Shown: positions 50,591 through 62,800 of the stretch, piece by piece | How the letters are laid out: each line of letters starts with the position of its first letter | Numbering within the stretch: the first letter of the stretch is position 1 | Source: Hymenolepis diminuta | Taxonomy: Eukaryota > Platyhelminthes > Cestoda > Cyclophyllidea > Hymenolepididae | Reading direction: 5' to 3' | Assembly: GCA_900708905.1 (NCBI GenBank) | Contig: CAADRB010000014.1 | Span: forward strand, 1,081,636-1,145,635 | Length of the DNA: 64,000 bases | Notes under the pieces: model-generated | Told to the model about the DNA's origin: nothing | What the model saw: only the letters and a program-made list of their open reading frames with translations | Database searches by the model: none | Translations under genes and position numbers: made by a program

Positions 50591-51904
50591 TTAGCTTTGT
50601 CTGGTGAAGCTATGAGACTTGGGAACCAGCAGCGGGTTATTGTGGTTTAGGTAATGTTGACGCCTTGTGATCCTCCATACTAGAAGCTGGTATTTGGAGT
50701 TTCTGTGTTGAGTGACTGATTGGGACGGTTTTTGCTGGTTCACCGCAGTGGATTTTGGTGTCTTCCTCTTTCGCTTGCCTCGTGACTTGCGGGAGGTGGC
50801 AGTATGTTCTGGCAGAAAGTCGTAACTGTCATCTCGTACGAGATTGGAATCATCAGCATGTTCCGAGAATTCTTGGAAGAGTTCTCGTATATCTGTTTGG
50901 AACAACTCAGTATCGAATTCCGTAACTGAATTGATTATTTTGGAGGGTTGTTTGCAGTTAAGGTCAAGAGATTCTGTCATGTTCAAGTCTTGGTTTATGG
51001 GAGTCCAAATAACATAGAGGGATGTATGGCAATTGAAAAGATGGTTGCTTGTCGCCTGCAGGACCGGGTCGGTGGGTTGAAGAAAGCATTTTTCTGCAGA
51101 ACGAGGAATAACGCTGACGTTAGAACCGGTGAAGTTTCCCTGAGAGATAATTGTGTCAGCCTTGGGGTATTTACAACCTGGCTGACATTTTTTTGCGTCA
51201 TCTCCATACATCTTATGATAGAAGCAGATTTGATTTCGATGTATGGGACTACTATCTGATTGTTTCGAGAAACGGAGACGTTGTTTGCTGCCAGATTGTG
51301 AGGAGATGTTTGGCACGAGCAATTCCAGTTTTTCAAGCAGTTTGGTCAGGACGTCGGGCTGTTGTGTAGTGACACGGTTAGGGATTGGAGTTTCCACCGC
51401 TTGAACACACGGCCGGTCAGAAAGTTCTTGAACTTTGTCTGCTGTTTCAGCTAGTTCATCAAGGTTGCCTCGATTGACGCTGGTAGCTAGACATTTCGTC
51501 ATGTTCGCAGGGAGACACTTCATCCATAATTGTCTCAGTATCACCTCACCTACTCTAGTTTCGCCCAGGAGGAATCGCATGTGACGGAGAAGTTGGGAAG
51601 GAGTGCGATCTCCTAATTCGACTTGCAAGAGCAGTTGTTGCACACGTTTTTCCTGAGAATCAGAGAGGCGACCAATGACGACTTTTTTAAGAGTGTCGTC
51701 GACAATATCAATAACTTCAGCGGCAACGTCGGTTGGAAGAGCAGAAAAAGCCTGTTGAAACATTATTTTCTGCTGGGTAATGCCCCACAATTGAAAGGTG
51801 TTATCCAATTGGCGGAACCAGGCATAAGAATTCCTTGGGTCGAAGACAGAACAAGTAATGGGAGCTACCACTGCATTCACAACAGGTTCTAATTCGTTGG
51901 ACAT
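50591..51904 (-). CDS. gag: Gag-like protein with protease remnant
   Basis: Open frame of 437 codons from the first ATG (51904); the frame is also open upstream to a TTG at 51943. Residues 20-165 resemble Gypsy-type capsid: FDPRNSYAWFRQL, then ALPTDVAAEV and a helical region with LLLQVELGDRTPSQLLRHM. A Cys-His box follows with C227, H230, C240 and C244 (CFYHKMYGDDAKKC plus QPGC). Residues 257-295 resemble the start of a retroelement aspartic protease (TGSNVSVIP, then VLQATSN), but the catalytic Asp of the DTG motif is missing. The C-terminal third is acidic, then strongly basic (SRKSRGKRKRK, 371-381). It should package RNA in a particle, but cannot cut itself. Plus-strand frames here are shadows. 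Confidence 0.8.
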   Translation of the reverse strand: MSNELEPVVNAVVAPITCSVFDPRNSYAWFRQLDNTFQLWGITQQKIMFQQAFSALPTDVAAEVIDIVDDTLKKVVIGRLSDSQEKRVQQLLLQVELGDRTPSQLLRHMRFLLGETRVGEVILRQLWMKCLPANMTKCLATSVNRGNLDELAETADKVQELSDRPCVQAVETPIPNRVTTQQPDVLTKLLEKLELLVPNISSQSGSKQRLRFSKQSDSSPIHRNQICFYHKMYGDDAKKCQPGCKYPKADTIISQGNFTGSNVSVIPRSAEKCFLQPTDPVLQATSNHLFNCHTSLYVIWTPINQDLNMTESLDLNCKQPSKIINSVTEFDTELFQTDIRELFQEFSEHADDSNLVRDDSYDFLPEHTATSRKSRGKRKRKTPKSTAVNQQKPSQSVTQHRNSKYQLLVWRITRRQHYLNHNNPLLVPKSHSFTRQS

Positions 51905-52060
51905 TTTGGAGTTGAGGAGAAAGAACAAGTGCCTTGGGCGCAAATAGTAAGAACTGGTGAAGATGTCTGGAGAAGGAGATAAATCACCAGGTATATTGCG
52001 CAGAGAGAGAATATAACAGTGCCAGAGAGAGAGAGGAGAAGGATTTTGTTAGGCTGAGCG

Positions 52061-52079
52061 GATCACGTCAGGGTCACCA
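52061..52079 (-). other. tRNA-Trp-type primer binding site
   Basis: Minus strand reads TGGTGACCCTGACGTGATC, complementary to the 3' end of eukaryotic tRNA-Trp (as I remember it) with one mismatch. It lies four bases inside the LTR end, the normal place for a primer site. Confidence 0.65.
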
Positions 52080-55000
52080 ATTATGTAGCGGATGCTACAA
52101 TGATCCCCACCCTCAGTTGGTCTGCTATTGCAACTAAAACATGAACAGTTTCATTTCTTTTTTCGTTTAAAAGAAGTATTTTATCATAACGATTAATTTT
52201 TTACAAGCTCCACTTCGATTATCAACACAAAATTTTACAAAATATAGGCATGTTAAAACGTGCACACTGATTTTAGATTTGAAAACACAATAATTATAAA
52301 GAGGGAAAAATGATGCTTTAGTAAATAAATTAATAACACCAAAACTTTTATTTTTATCACTTTGTAGCCATTCTTATCTACATCATTAATAACAGAATGA
52401 ATAAATTTAAGGAATTAATTAAAGGAAAGAGATATGGGATAGGAACTAGAGTAAACCACCTGGAGTCCAATTTGGAGCAAGTTCCTATTGTTTTAGTATC
52501 TAGGACGTCAATTAAAGAGGGATTCAAACAAAAAAATGATAATGAAACCAATATATGCAGTTGAAATTTACCTCATATGACAGAATTAAACGATTTTTTA
52601 TATAATTAAAACTAACTTGAGCGGACGTGTTCTCAATGGCTGCTGCTACGACAACTACTTCTATTTTAACAAATATTACTTCTACCATTACCATTACTCA
52701 TAAAACAGTGCCTAGAGTGCAAAAAAATAAAATTATTAACTTAAAAAATGGTGAAATTAAAAACAATGAATTTCTAATTGTAATATAGGATAAAGTATAT
52801 TTGAGGTCACCTTCGGCAATTGTACTTTAATGAGTTCATTTAAGGTTGTTTTATCTGCTTCAACGAGCTGGTCTAACGTTCTGACTGAAACAAAACGTGT
52901 TCGCAAAGACTCAATGGGAAGAATATAAAAACAACAAACAAAACAAAATTTTGTTTATTAAATTGATTAAAAAGATATACTCAAATTTAGGTCAATTTGT
53001 TTATAAATTTACGAAGTTAGAGCTAAATGCATGTAAAGACAAGTTTTAAATAATCGGACTAACATTTTGGAATCTTTTCAATGCGTTTAGAGAATATTTA
53101 ATTGCATCACTTCTTTGGGGATTAGCCATGATGCACGACAAAATGGATCGGAGGAAACATCCACTAACTGCATTTTAATACGCAGTTGATGATCACCACA
53201 ATGATGCGAACAATTGAATGGATTTAAACTCACATCGTTTAACGTATCGTAATATTTGATAGTTTCTGTTGATATTATATCTTCTGATAAAATTTGTCAC
53301 GAATATATTTACATAATTGTAGATTTGATTAACTTTCGTATTAAAAATCAAAGGAAAGGTTATTTAATTATCACTAAATTACAAAATAAATAACATAAAT
53401 GAAATCCATTAGCTATACTGTAGTTTATCTTTCAAATCATTCTCGAAAGAAGTTTTCATCATAATTTCAAATAAGTTTACTAATTTAAAACTGATTGAGG
53501 TCAGCACATTTGAATTTAATTTATGGAAAAAAGGTAATAATAAGAAATGATTATGGAGAAATCATTGTATTTGATGTGATTTTCTAGTGATATCTTGAAG
53601 CACTTTGGATCTGAAGCGAGTGTAATCCCGTTGATAAATATTTTGCAGGATATAAAGCAAGATTGTCATTCTCTATTCTCCCCGATTAATTTCAATGATA
53701 TTATTGGCACTGCTGTATAAATATTTATTTATTCCATTACAAATTGTTGATAAGGCAGCTTTTTATGAAAGGGGATAAAGATCTATATAAGTTTGAAGGA
53801 TGGTATGATGGAACAATGGGCATTTGAGTGTACTAATGCGGGGGAATGTAACTATTTTGCCACAATCGCCAATATCCTCTCAAGCAGCATGGAACTTGAA
53901 GGTAGTATGTCTTGGCGTATCTTCTTGCTTTGACTCCTCAGCAATGTGCCTTGTGGCTAACGAAGTCCATTATTTATTAGATAGACAAAGAGGCAAAAAA
54001 TAGGAAATTTAAATAAGATGCTTTTTAATTAAAAAGACATTGTGCGTAATGCTAAATTCTGAAATCAATTAAATTTCCGAAATAATAAAAAAATGAAGCC
54101 CTATTTTATCCCTAACCCCTGAGGCAAATTAGTGGATTTTCCCTTAATTACGACAATGGCTATCAGACTACAGCAAATTTTCCTGATATTAGGATTTATT
54201 TGAAAAATTCTGTTGAAATATTGGCTCATTATTTTCGCAGTTTACCGTGAACTGAAAGAATGACTGCCCAAATGCTTCGCAGTATTATTTCCCTAAACTT
54301 GTTTATTAAATCGATTTTTATCCAATATCATTTTCGTGTTTGAGTATTTACGTGAAGTCACCACATTTCACCCCTCTCTGCATATGGACTATCTTACTTC
54401 ACCCATCTTTACCTTGCGCCGACTTGAATAATTTCCCAGTATCTGATTTTCAAGTATTTGGTGTTTTACTCTTTGGAAGTGTTGGCTTGTATAGTATGCA
54501 AACTAGATATTTGTGTTTTTATAATGTTAATCTACCTTTTTCCGCCCACTTAAAAGCATCCAATTCTGATTTAAGGATTAATTTATTCAATTCGCCTTTT
54601 TGTATGAGACAAATGAATTCAAATTCAAATAACCTTAAAAGAAGAAATATCCCGTTTTCTAGATTCATATTTCACATTTTCTTATTTTTTAGAATAAGAA
54701 TTGAACAAGCGAATTGAATTGAAGGAAGGAAGGAATTATTAATTGAAGGAAAGCGCCTATGAATATTTATAGATGTCAGCATACCTGGGCAGACGTTGTG
54801 TCATTTAGTCCAAATACCTAATCAATAATGTTATCATTTATATTTGCCATAAGCGCACGTTATAAACTTTCAAAAAAGTAGATAAGAATGAATTTTGAAA
54901 AGTAAAGCTCTCCTACAATGCTGTATTCTTAAGAAATCTGATTTCTGCCGTTATGATCATTGAATATCTATAAATTAATGCCAGGACGGAACCATCCTTA

Positions 55001-55658
55001 AAGCATTCAACATAACTACTTTAATGCCCATTGGCTAAAGGGAAAATTTGCTGACACCTTCATAGCAAGGTTTTATAAAATTAACTAATTTACTTTAAGG
55101 AATAAGAAAAAATACTCTTGTTTATTTGGATTGATGTAAGTGACCACAGGGTCTGGCTGATCCATAATCCTTCGAGTTTCTGTAGATCCTCACCACGATG
55201 TAAGATGGAGAGGAGAGAAAGAACTTTGATTAGATAGATGCATTAAGCACTAGGAGGAAGTTCAGAGGTATGAATGATAGCCTGGCTTGAGTAAGTCCGA
55301 AGATGCTGACAGTGGTAATATGTCAGTTTACAAAGGGTTTACGTAGATTAGACAAACTGTTCTGTGCCGGGAGCTGCTCAACTACTAGCCTAATCGTTTT
55401 ATCTAGGAGAAAGTCGTCACTTTAATTAGGTTAAAGTCTTTCCCTCCACTCTCACTTAGCTGAATATGATTGTGGAGTCAAATCAACTCCGGAAACACAA
55501 GGGGCTATTAGGCAGATGTTATCTTGACAGTAGATTAATGTCCTTGTGGTTGTGGTCGAAGTTAGAGCACAGATAATTGGGGAGGAGATAGCCGAGAACA
55601 AAATCGTCTTTGAGAAAAGTTTGATTAATGTGGTCATTACACATTTGTTTTAGGAAAT

Positions 55659-56310
55659 NNNNNNNNNNNNNNNNNNNNNNNNNNNNNNNNNNNNNNNNNN
55701 NNNNNNNNNNNNNNNNNNNNNNNNNNNNNNNNNNNNNNNNNNNNNNNNNNNNNNNNNNNNNNNNNNNNNNNNNNNNNNNNNNNNNNNNNNNNNNNNNNNN
55801 NNNNNNNNNNNNNNNNNNNNNNNNNNNNNNNNNNNNNNNNNNNNNNNNNNNNNNNNNNNNNNNNNNNNNNNNNNNNNNNNNNNNNNNNNNNNNNNNNNNN
55901 NNNNNNNNNNNNNNNNNNNNNNNNNNNNNNNNNNNNNNNNNNNNNNNNNNNNNNNNNNNNNNNNNNNNNNNNNNNNNNNNNNNNNNNNNNNNNNNNNNNN
56001 NNNNNNNNNNNNNNNNNNNNNNNNNNNNNNNNNNNNNNNNNNNNNNNNNNNNNNNNNNNNNNNNNNNNNNNNNNNNNNNNNNNNNNNNNNNNNNNNNNNN
56101 NNNNNNNNNNNNNNNNNNNNNNNNNNNNNNNNNNNNNNNNNNNNNNNNNNNNNNNNNNNNNNNNNNNNNNNNNNNNNNNNNNNNNNNNNNNNNNNNNNNN
56201 NNNNNNNNNNNNNNNNNNNNNNNNNNNNNNNNNNNNNNNNNNNNNNNNNNNNNNNNNNNNNNNNNNNNNNNNNNNNNNNNNNNNNNNNNNNNNNNNNNNN
56301 NNNNNNNNNN
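55659..56310. other. assembly gap (652 N)
   Basis: Run of N. Frames drawn across it are artefacts. Content unknown; the left flank looks repeat-like, which is a common reason for such a gap. Confidence 0.98.
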
Positions 56311-58230
56311 AATACGGTGTTAGCGGTTCTGAAACATCGCGACATGACGAGTGTGTAGATGAAAATTTTGCCGATACCAAAACTAACACGTCTTATTATT
56401 GAAATCGTTCAATAATTATATAGCAACTGGATGGTGAGACATTTCCTTGTACACATGTCCTTACGGGGCATCATGGAAAGGTCTGGAATCTTGCGATTTC
56501 TACCCCTCCATTGAATTAACATCAGTCAAATGAACGATGTCCGTTTGCAAGCTGTAGTGATGATTGCACTGTCAAATCAAGGAATGCATTAAAATTCAAA
56601 AACTTAACTCTTTGAAGCTACTGACTATTCAAGGAATCAGAATGGCTTTGACAGACGCTCATCAACATCTTCCTATAATCCAGTATCGGTGGGAGATCTT
56701 GGGCTTTCAGCAACTGAACATTTGCGTGATCTCTATTTGTGATCAAAAGGCAATGAATGCCATTTAAGTTAACCTTTTTAATGATGACGCTCTACTTTTT
56801 TGTTGTAATTATAAGTGAGCTCATATACACTCTTTTGGATCGGAAAAGCCATATATGCTATTTTGCGTGCAATTTGTGATTATATTATAACGATTTCCAT
56901 TGCATCTTTAAAAGCTGTTAACTCTGTGTATTATGATATTGACTGGGGCTGCATTGAATGAATTAATCAAGTCACTCAAGTCGCAGAAGAGTTTGAGGTT
57001 GACCCCTAAATCCACCCCGATTTTTCGAGATTCATTTTTATTTTACATACAGTTATTCCTTTTCGCGACGTCAGTCATTTCTGATTGTCAAGATTTTCAT
57101 AAATATTGGAGACTGTGCTAGTATCTAAGTGCGCACTCAAGTCGCCTTTAGCGATATAAATTGATGGCCATCAAATGAGGTCTGGTATCTCTAACAAAAG
57201 CGTAGGATATGGTCACAAAAGATTTATTTATCTGATCTATTTTCTTAAGTGGTTCAAGACACAAAATTGACAGGAAGAAAATCCATGACATTCAGGAATT
57301 TCAAGTATTGCCTTATAATTCGAAACCCAATGAATATGCCTTCAATCAGGGGAATATTTTCATATGTATTTGTTGCCAACATGCATGCAAGATTGTAAAT
57401 CCCTGCTTGACTACTAGTTCATGCTTCAATAACATTGCGGCTTTGCTAATAGTAAGGCAATAATAAGTGTCTGGAGAATGCCTACATAAGAAATCACAAG
57501 CCAAAGAAACCTGACATTATGAACTCCAATAATATTGTTATAATGTAAACTTTCTACAATGACAATTCTCCTGCGTAAGATTCTTTATTGTTCAACTTTT
57601 ATTTTCCATTCCTTCTAATTCCCTTTTATTGGATGGAATTCATTGATATTACGGTTATAAATGGAGCACACGACACATCGCCCTATTAAAACAAAAGCGC
57701 GCGTCGTGTTATGACATGGAGTTTTGGGTCGTTTTGTATTGTAATGTTGTCAGATTGTCTTTTTAACTAGTGTAAATTTTTGAGGGAATCTAGGTGTAAG
57801 TTACGGTATTCAACAAAGAAGGTCAGCTTATAAGAATAAAACCCATAATATTCCATATATTAGTTTAGAAAATCTGTATCTATTTCTTACGAAAGCATGG
57901 ATTAATCTGTGGGATTATTAAGCAATTAGTTTTTATTATCAAGTGAAGCAAGAAATACAGCCAGAATTTGTTCGAAGCACAATTCCATTTATTATTTGCT
58001 TGGCCTACATTTCAAAATAAATAGCCTAATTTCGATTTTTCTATGGATTTTTGGATCTACAGAACTTGATTTTGACTTTCAATTTGGCAGCTTTGTCATT
58101 TTTGATCTGTCGACTAAATTCGTTAGAAATGAATATGCTTTAGCTTATTAAAAACGGATAATTGTTCGAGCAAATATGTCTTTTTATGTATCATGATATC
58201 GGCGTAAATTAATTTTGTTACAGTTGATAA

Positions 58231-58254
58231 CCCCCACTCCCCCCCCCTCCTCCC
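58231..58254 (-). other. C-rich tract, G-quadruplex candidate on minus strand
   Basis: A homopyrimidine run with nine consecutive C; the minus strand has G-runs of 3, 2, 9 and 5 separated by loops of 1-3 bases. It stands out in AT-rich DNA. Confidence 0.4.
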
Positions 58255-59869
58255 AGGAATTTAATTACATTTGAAACATCCAGGAATTCAGCATTTAAAA
58301 TTGCATCGCAATGCATTGCATTTCCAATACATTAAACTGTTTCACTCTTCTGGTAGCGACTCTTTCTCAGTCTGAAAATGTATTTGACGAATTCGGAGAT
58401 ATTATTGACACAAATGTCGGTTACTCATTCACAAAAATAACATTTTACCGTCCTCATATATTCGGCCACATCAGACTCCCAACGGCTATCTATTCGATTT
58501 GCTTTATATTTGTTATGCTGTTCTCCCACGGCAACTAATTATCAGGGAAAGAATTTAATAAAAGGTATTTTAATGAAGTGTTAATTTCACCAAATATTTG
58601 TGCTAGAAGAAATAATAAATATCTTCCCCCGCTTCCAATATTTCTTCTATAAATACGAATGTAATTTCTTTCTTAATTCCCCACTAAGAAAAGACACTTT
58701 GTAATTATACAAATTTGTCTAAGCCCGTGCCAATTGAGTTTAACTTTCGTTAGTACATGTGTGTTTACCATAAGGTGTCTTGTGTTCCGATTGATTTTTC
58801 CGCGAGATTAATACTGAGACTTTTATTCTGTTACGTTATAACAATTTAAAACTACAATATTCATTTAGAGTCAACTGTATGGTTTTAACAAGAAAACAAA
58901 TGACTATAGAACCCAACACATTAGGGACTATGTGGCCTCGATCTTAAGATGGTCAAAATTATCTTAATTTTTAATTTACTCTTGTAAATGTATGCGTTGG
59001 GGTTTCGAGACGAAATACACATTAAAATTGAAGGAGCATAGGATAGCTACGAATATTCACTAAAAAAATCCTATTATTACGTCTTTTACAAAGTTATTGT
59101 CTGGATAATTGGCTTAAATTGCGAAAAATTCGTAGGCAAATCAAAAATTGGCTTAAATATGGAACCTGTGTAAAGCGAAATAATCAAAAAATGGATTTCA
59201 AATATATGACTGGTAAATGTCATGAATACAATAACCAAAGATATGATCAAATAAGCACTATGTAATTAAAGTAAAATATGTGCAAAGTCTTCCTAAACCT
59301 ATTTTTTATAATCTTAACAAAGAATTAGATAACTTTGTTTTAATAATCTAAATATTGTACATAGTTTGTAGTGCGCTTCTCGGTTGCGTTTAATGAAGTC
59401 ATTCTGATTAATAAAAGGGATAATTTGTTAATCCAGTGAAGTAAAGTTAATTCACCTATCGCACCAGAGTTTTCGCACACACGTTTAATGTTGTATGATG
59501 CGCGAAGAAAAGCGAAGGCGCACACGAGACGATGATTGCAAGTTCTTAATGTTTATTTGCGTATAATTTAATTAAATTTCTTTCACAATTACTTTTGGAT
59601 GTAAATGCTATTGTGAAATCATATTCATCAATTCAGTGTAGGCATATGTTCTTGTGATTTTTTAGTGTTATTACTTGAGGGCCTTGTCCATCTTGATTTA
59701 ATTTCAAAACCTAAATTGCATCAATAAAATTATAGATCTATGGACAGGTATTTTGCTTTATATTAGCAGCTACGTATGATTCTATTCTATCACTTACATA
59801 GACTTCTTGGCGTTGTTGCGCACTTTAACACAGAATTAATAATTATTTTTATCGTATTTGCATTTTTAG

Positions 59870-62800
59870 TTCCTTCTGCCAAAAAGAAACGCGATGATTC
59901 TCCAAATGTCAATTACTCGACGTCCTCCGGCGCTTCTTCTTCGAAATCCCGTGGACATATGCCTGTCTCTGAGCGTCAACAGTTCGCTCTTTTGAAATTA
60001 ATGGAAACAAAAAATCCGTCTTCAGAACGATGTAAGTGCTTTATCCATATACATCATCGTTATAATCTAATCTCTCTGATCTAACCTCATTTACTATTAT
60101 TACAGCCTCCAAACAGGTCTGGGACGGTCAGGAACGTGAATCCGGTCAACCACGGTCCAACATAGTCATATCATCATCCCTCCCGAAGCAGCAATCATCA
60201 GGCGGAAATTCGTCTCTTCCTCCCGGTAGTTCAACCCCAAATCGATACAGCTGTCCTCAGCCGGAACCTTCTCATCAAACTGAACGGTCTTCTAGTAGTC
60301 ATAATCATCCTCACGGTCACCATGGCCATGCAAATTCCTCCTCCCATAATTCTACGAGTATTTCTAGAAAATCATCTCAGCAGCAGCAAAATGCGCCGAT
60401 CTTAACCCAGCAGCATAGAGTGGTTACGCCTCCAGAATCCCCACTTATGAGAGCTGCTAAAAAAGGGGATATTTTGACACTTAAGATGTTAATCAAGGAG
60501 GGATCGGATGTTAATGAACAGGATTCAAATGTTGAGTTTCTTATTTTTCCTTAATGATTGTGATATTTATATCAGGAATTGGGCTCGAAAACTAATCTTC
60601 GGAGGTAGAATAGTCACTCGATTTTTTCTTTAGTCCCTGATCCGTATAGTTAACATTTTGTGGCCATGAATTTATTGGTGAGGATTATGCATTATTATTG
60701 TGATGTTTTTCAGGAGTCTGCTAAAAGTATCAATATTCTTCGTCTTGGAGTTTGTTAATTAGATTGGTCTTAGTAGATGGCAATTTGAATACACTTGTAT
60801 TAGATTGTTAGCAGTGTTTGTTTTTTTTGTTTATAAATTATATTTTTTACTACTCTAATGTACCTTCTTCTTTTTATATAGAGAATGTTGTGTTGCTCTA
60901 GGTTGTTTTCATACTTGGTCTTCGTAATATAATGAATTATTTATTCTGCTTTCGAATGTATATCAAAATTTTTGGTTTCTGCCGATGTATACAAAGTCAA
61001 TATGTATATATATATATATATGTTATTCAGAATTTCTAACAGTTATAGGAATGCGTAAAACAGAAAATCCTTAGTATTTTCGCTTGAGATTCATACTTGG
61101 AGATTATCTAGCTGCTTTCTAATATAGGATAATCGGAGCTTTTTTTTAGAATTTGAACAGAATTAGTCTGAAAGCCCTTTTCCTTTCTCATTGAATTAGG
61201 CTTTACGACATCGATTAGAAAGCTTGAAAATTGGTGTTACTTTATCTAATACATGACAATTCAGAATTTGATGAGTAAGAATAAAAAAATTCATTGCCTA
61301 TTTAATCGTGTGAAGCCCTTGAGGTGAATAAAAGTTTGACATTTCAAATATGAATCGAAGCAAAGTCGGTTACGAGGAAAAGAGAGATTACCTAATCAAC
61401 AGCCTTGCCAAAAAACTGTTTGGTACCTTCAGCATACTTTAGAGTTCGGTTTGATTCTTAATTTTTAAAGCCAAAGAACTGCTCGTTAAGACGTTTTTTA
61501 GTTTCTAACTGATAAATTATTGCTGTTAAAGCCTTGTCCGGAGTTTGTCTTGTATGCTTTTATTGTAGCATTCAGGGTTTATTGATTAAGCTTGTTCTTC
61601 TCTCTTGAATTATACAGACTATCTTTTGGCTAGCAGTACCCCGTGAGACCCATTTATTTGAACGGATGTATTATCAGTTTTAACCCTAAAAATCTAATTT
61701 AAATGATATTGAGTGAAATAATCTCTCAAGAATCTAGCTCCTCCCTAAAGTTTATCTGTATACCGTTTTAATAGCCCCTGTTCTTCCGTTTGCTTAAAAC
61801 GGGGGTCAATTAGCGAGCCATTCCTTTCACAAGTTTAATTCTCGCCTATTTCTGTAATATTACAGGCCGTACTCCCTTGCACGAAAGCAGCAGCCAGAAT
61901 TACATTCATCTGGTGAGTTACCTCCTCAAACACAACGCCAATCCAAACATTCGTGCAGTTCCACGTGGAGGTAGCGGAGGGGGCTCGGGTGACACACCCC
62001 TCCATGAGGCCTCTCGTGAAGGTCACGCTCGAATTGTCCGCGCCCTCTTGCGCTATGGGGCCGATTACAAAATCTGCAACAACAACGGCGATCGTCCTAT
62101 TGATGTCTGCAGCAATGAGAGCTCCCAAATGGTCTTCAAAAATGTGAGTAAATTAGTTCTAGTTTATGGTTCTTGGTGTCCTTATGACAACTTTCATTAC
62201 TCCTGGATGAAAGTCGTAACTCCCTTTTTTAAGAAATCACAATAGCTGACATAGCCTGGAATGATTGGTTGCCTGATTAGTTATTGCTATAACAGTGTGG
62301 AACCTTCATGTCTCGGTACGAGCGTGGGAAAGCAGTGAGCAAAACACCTAACTTAATGGTTAACAAGCACGTCTGCCAAGTCAGAGTTCACAAAATTACT
62401 GTCCATTTGTGCATATTCAGTGGTGTATGTGACCAACTGTGATCGACAAAAGAGGTGGTAGAATGTGAGTTTCTCCTAAAAGGGAATCCAGTACGTCTTC
62501 CCATTTCCTTTCTAGATAACCCAATATTGTTTTTTAGAATTGCTTAATCTCATTGGATCATGCTATGGTAGAAATTGAATTTCTCTGTGTCAATTGAGTT
62601 AATTCAATACAATTCAATTACAGGATCTTGGGCACGAAATATCAATTAGAGGATCAACGTGAAGTAACTTCCCATGTGAAAAGAAAAATAAAATCGCAAT
62701 TAAAATGCCATCGTATGTGTGCTCTTCTGATATTTTATATACTTAGGAAAATGATTGCTACTTAAATTGTTTATTTCTATGTAAACACTCGCTTATCGTT

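Larger units (their letters stand above)
49656..52099 (-). mobile_element. gag-only Gypsy LTR retrotransposon, CsRn1-like
   Basis: About 2.4 kb, minus orientation. In element order: a 5' LTR stub of 16 nt (52084-52099), primer site (52079-52061), Gag-like ORF (51904-50591), non-coding stretch (50590-50045), purine tract (50044-50032) and 3' LTR (50031-49656). The primer site matches the tRNA-Trp 3' end with one mismatch, and the Gag box is Cys-His-Cys-Cys. Both are features I associate with the CsRn1 clade. Reverse transcriptase, RNase H and integrase are absent. ATGA sits on both outer sides (49652-49655 and 52100-52103), a possible 4-bp target duplication. It inserted downstream of MATE gene 2, in opposite orientation. 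Confidence 0.8.
52104..59860. other. AT-rich intergenic DNA with assembly gap
   Basis: No exon recognised on either strand. The open frame at 54340-54717 has no domain, starts at TTG and has no supporting splice sites. Sequence at 55140-55658, up to the gap, is less AT-rich and probably a mobile-element fragment of unknown family. The first exon(s) of the ankyrin gene may lie in here or further left. Confidence 0.45.

Noticed and set aside
50948..51892. Plus-strand frames over the Gag region
   Set aside because: Shadows of the long minus-strand Gag frame, which has a Cys-His box and capsid-like sequence.
54340..54717. 125-codon plus-strand open frame
   Set aside because: TTG start, no domain, no splice or promoter context; consistent with chance in AT-rich DNA.
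55628..56389. Open frames spanning the run of N
   Set aside because: They exist only because N is read through; no sequence supports them.
59776..59869. ATG and hydrophobic stretch as the start of the ankyrin protein
   Set aside because: A pyrimidine-rich TTTTTAG acceptor sits just before the conserved-looking sequence, and the hydrophobic run looks like translated intron.
61835..62147. Other frames over the ankyrin exon
   Set aside because: Shadows; the ankyrin frame has clear repeat motifs and canonical acceptor and following donor.
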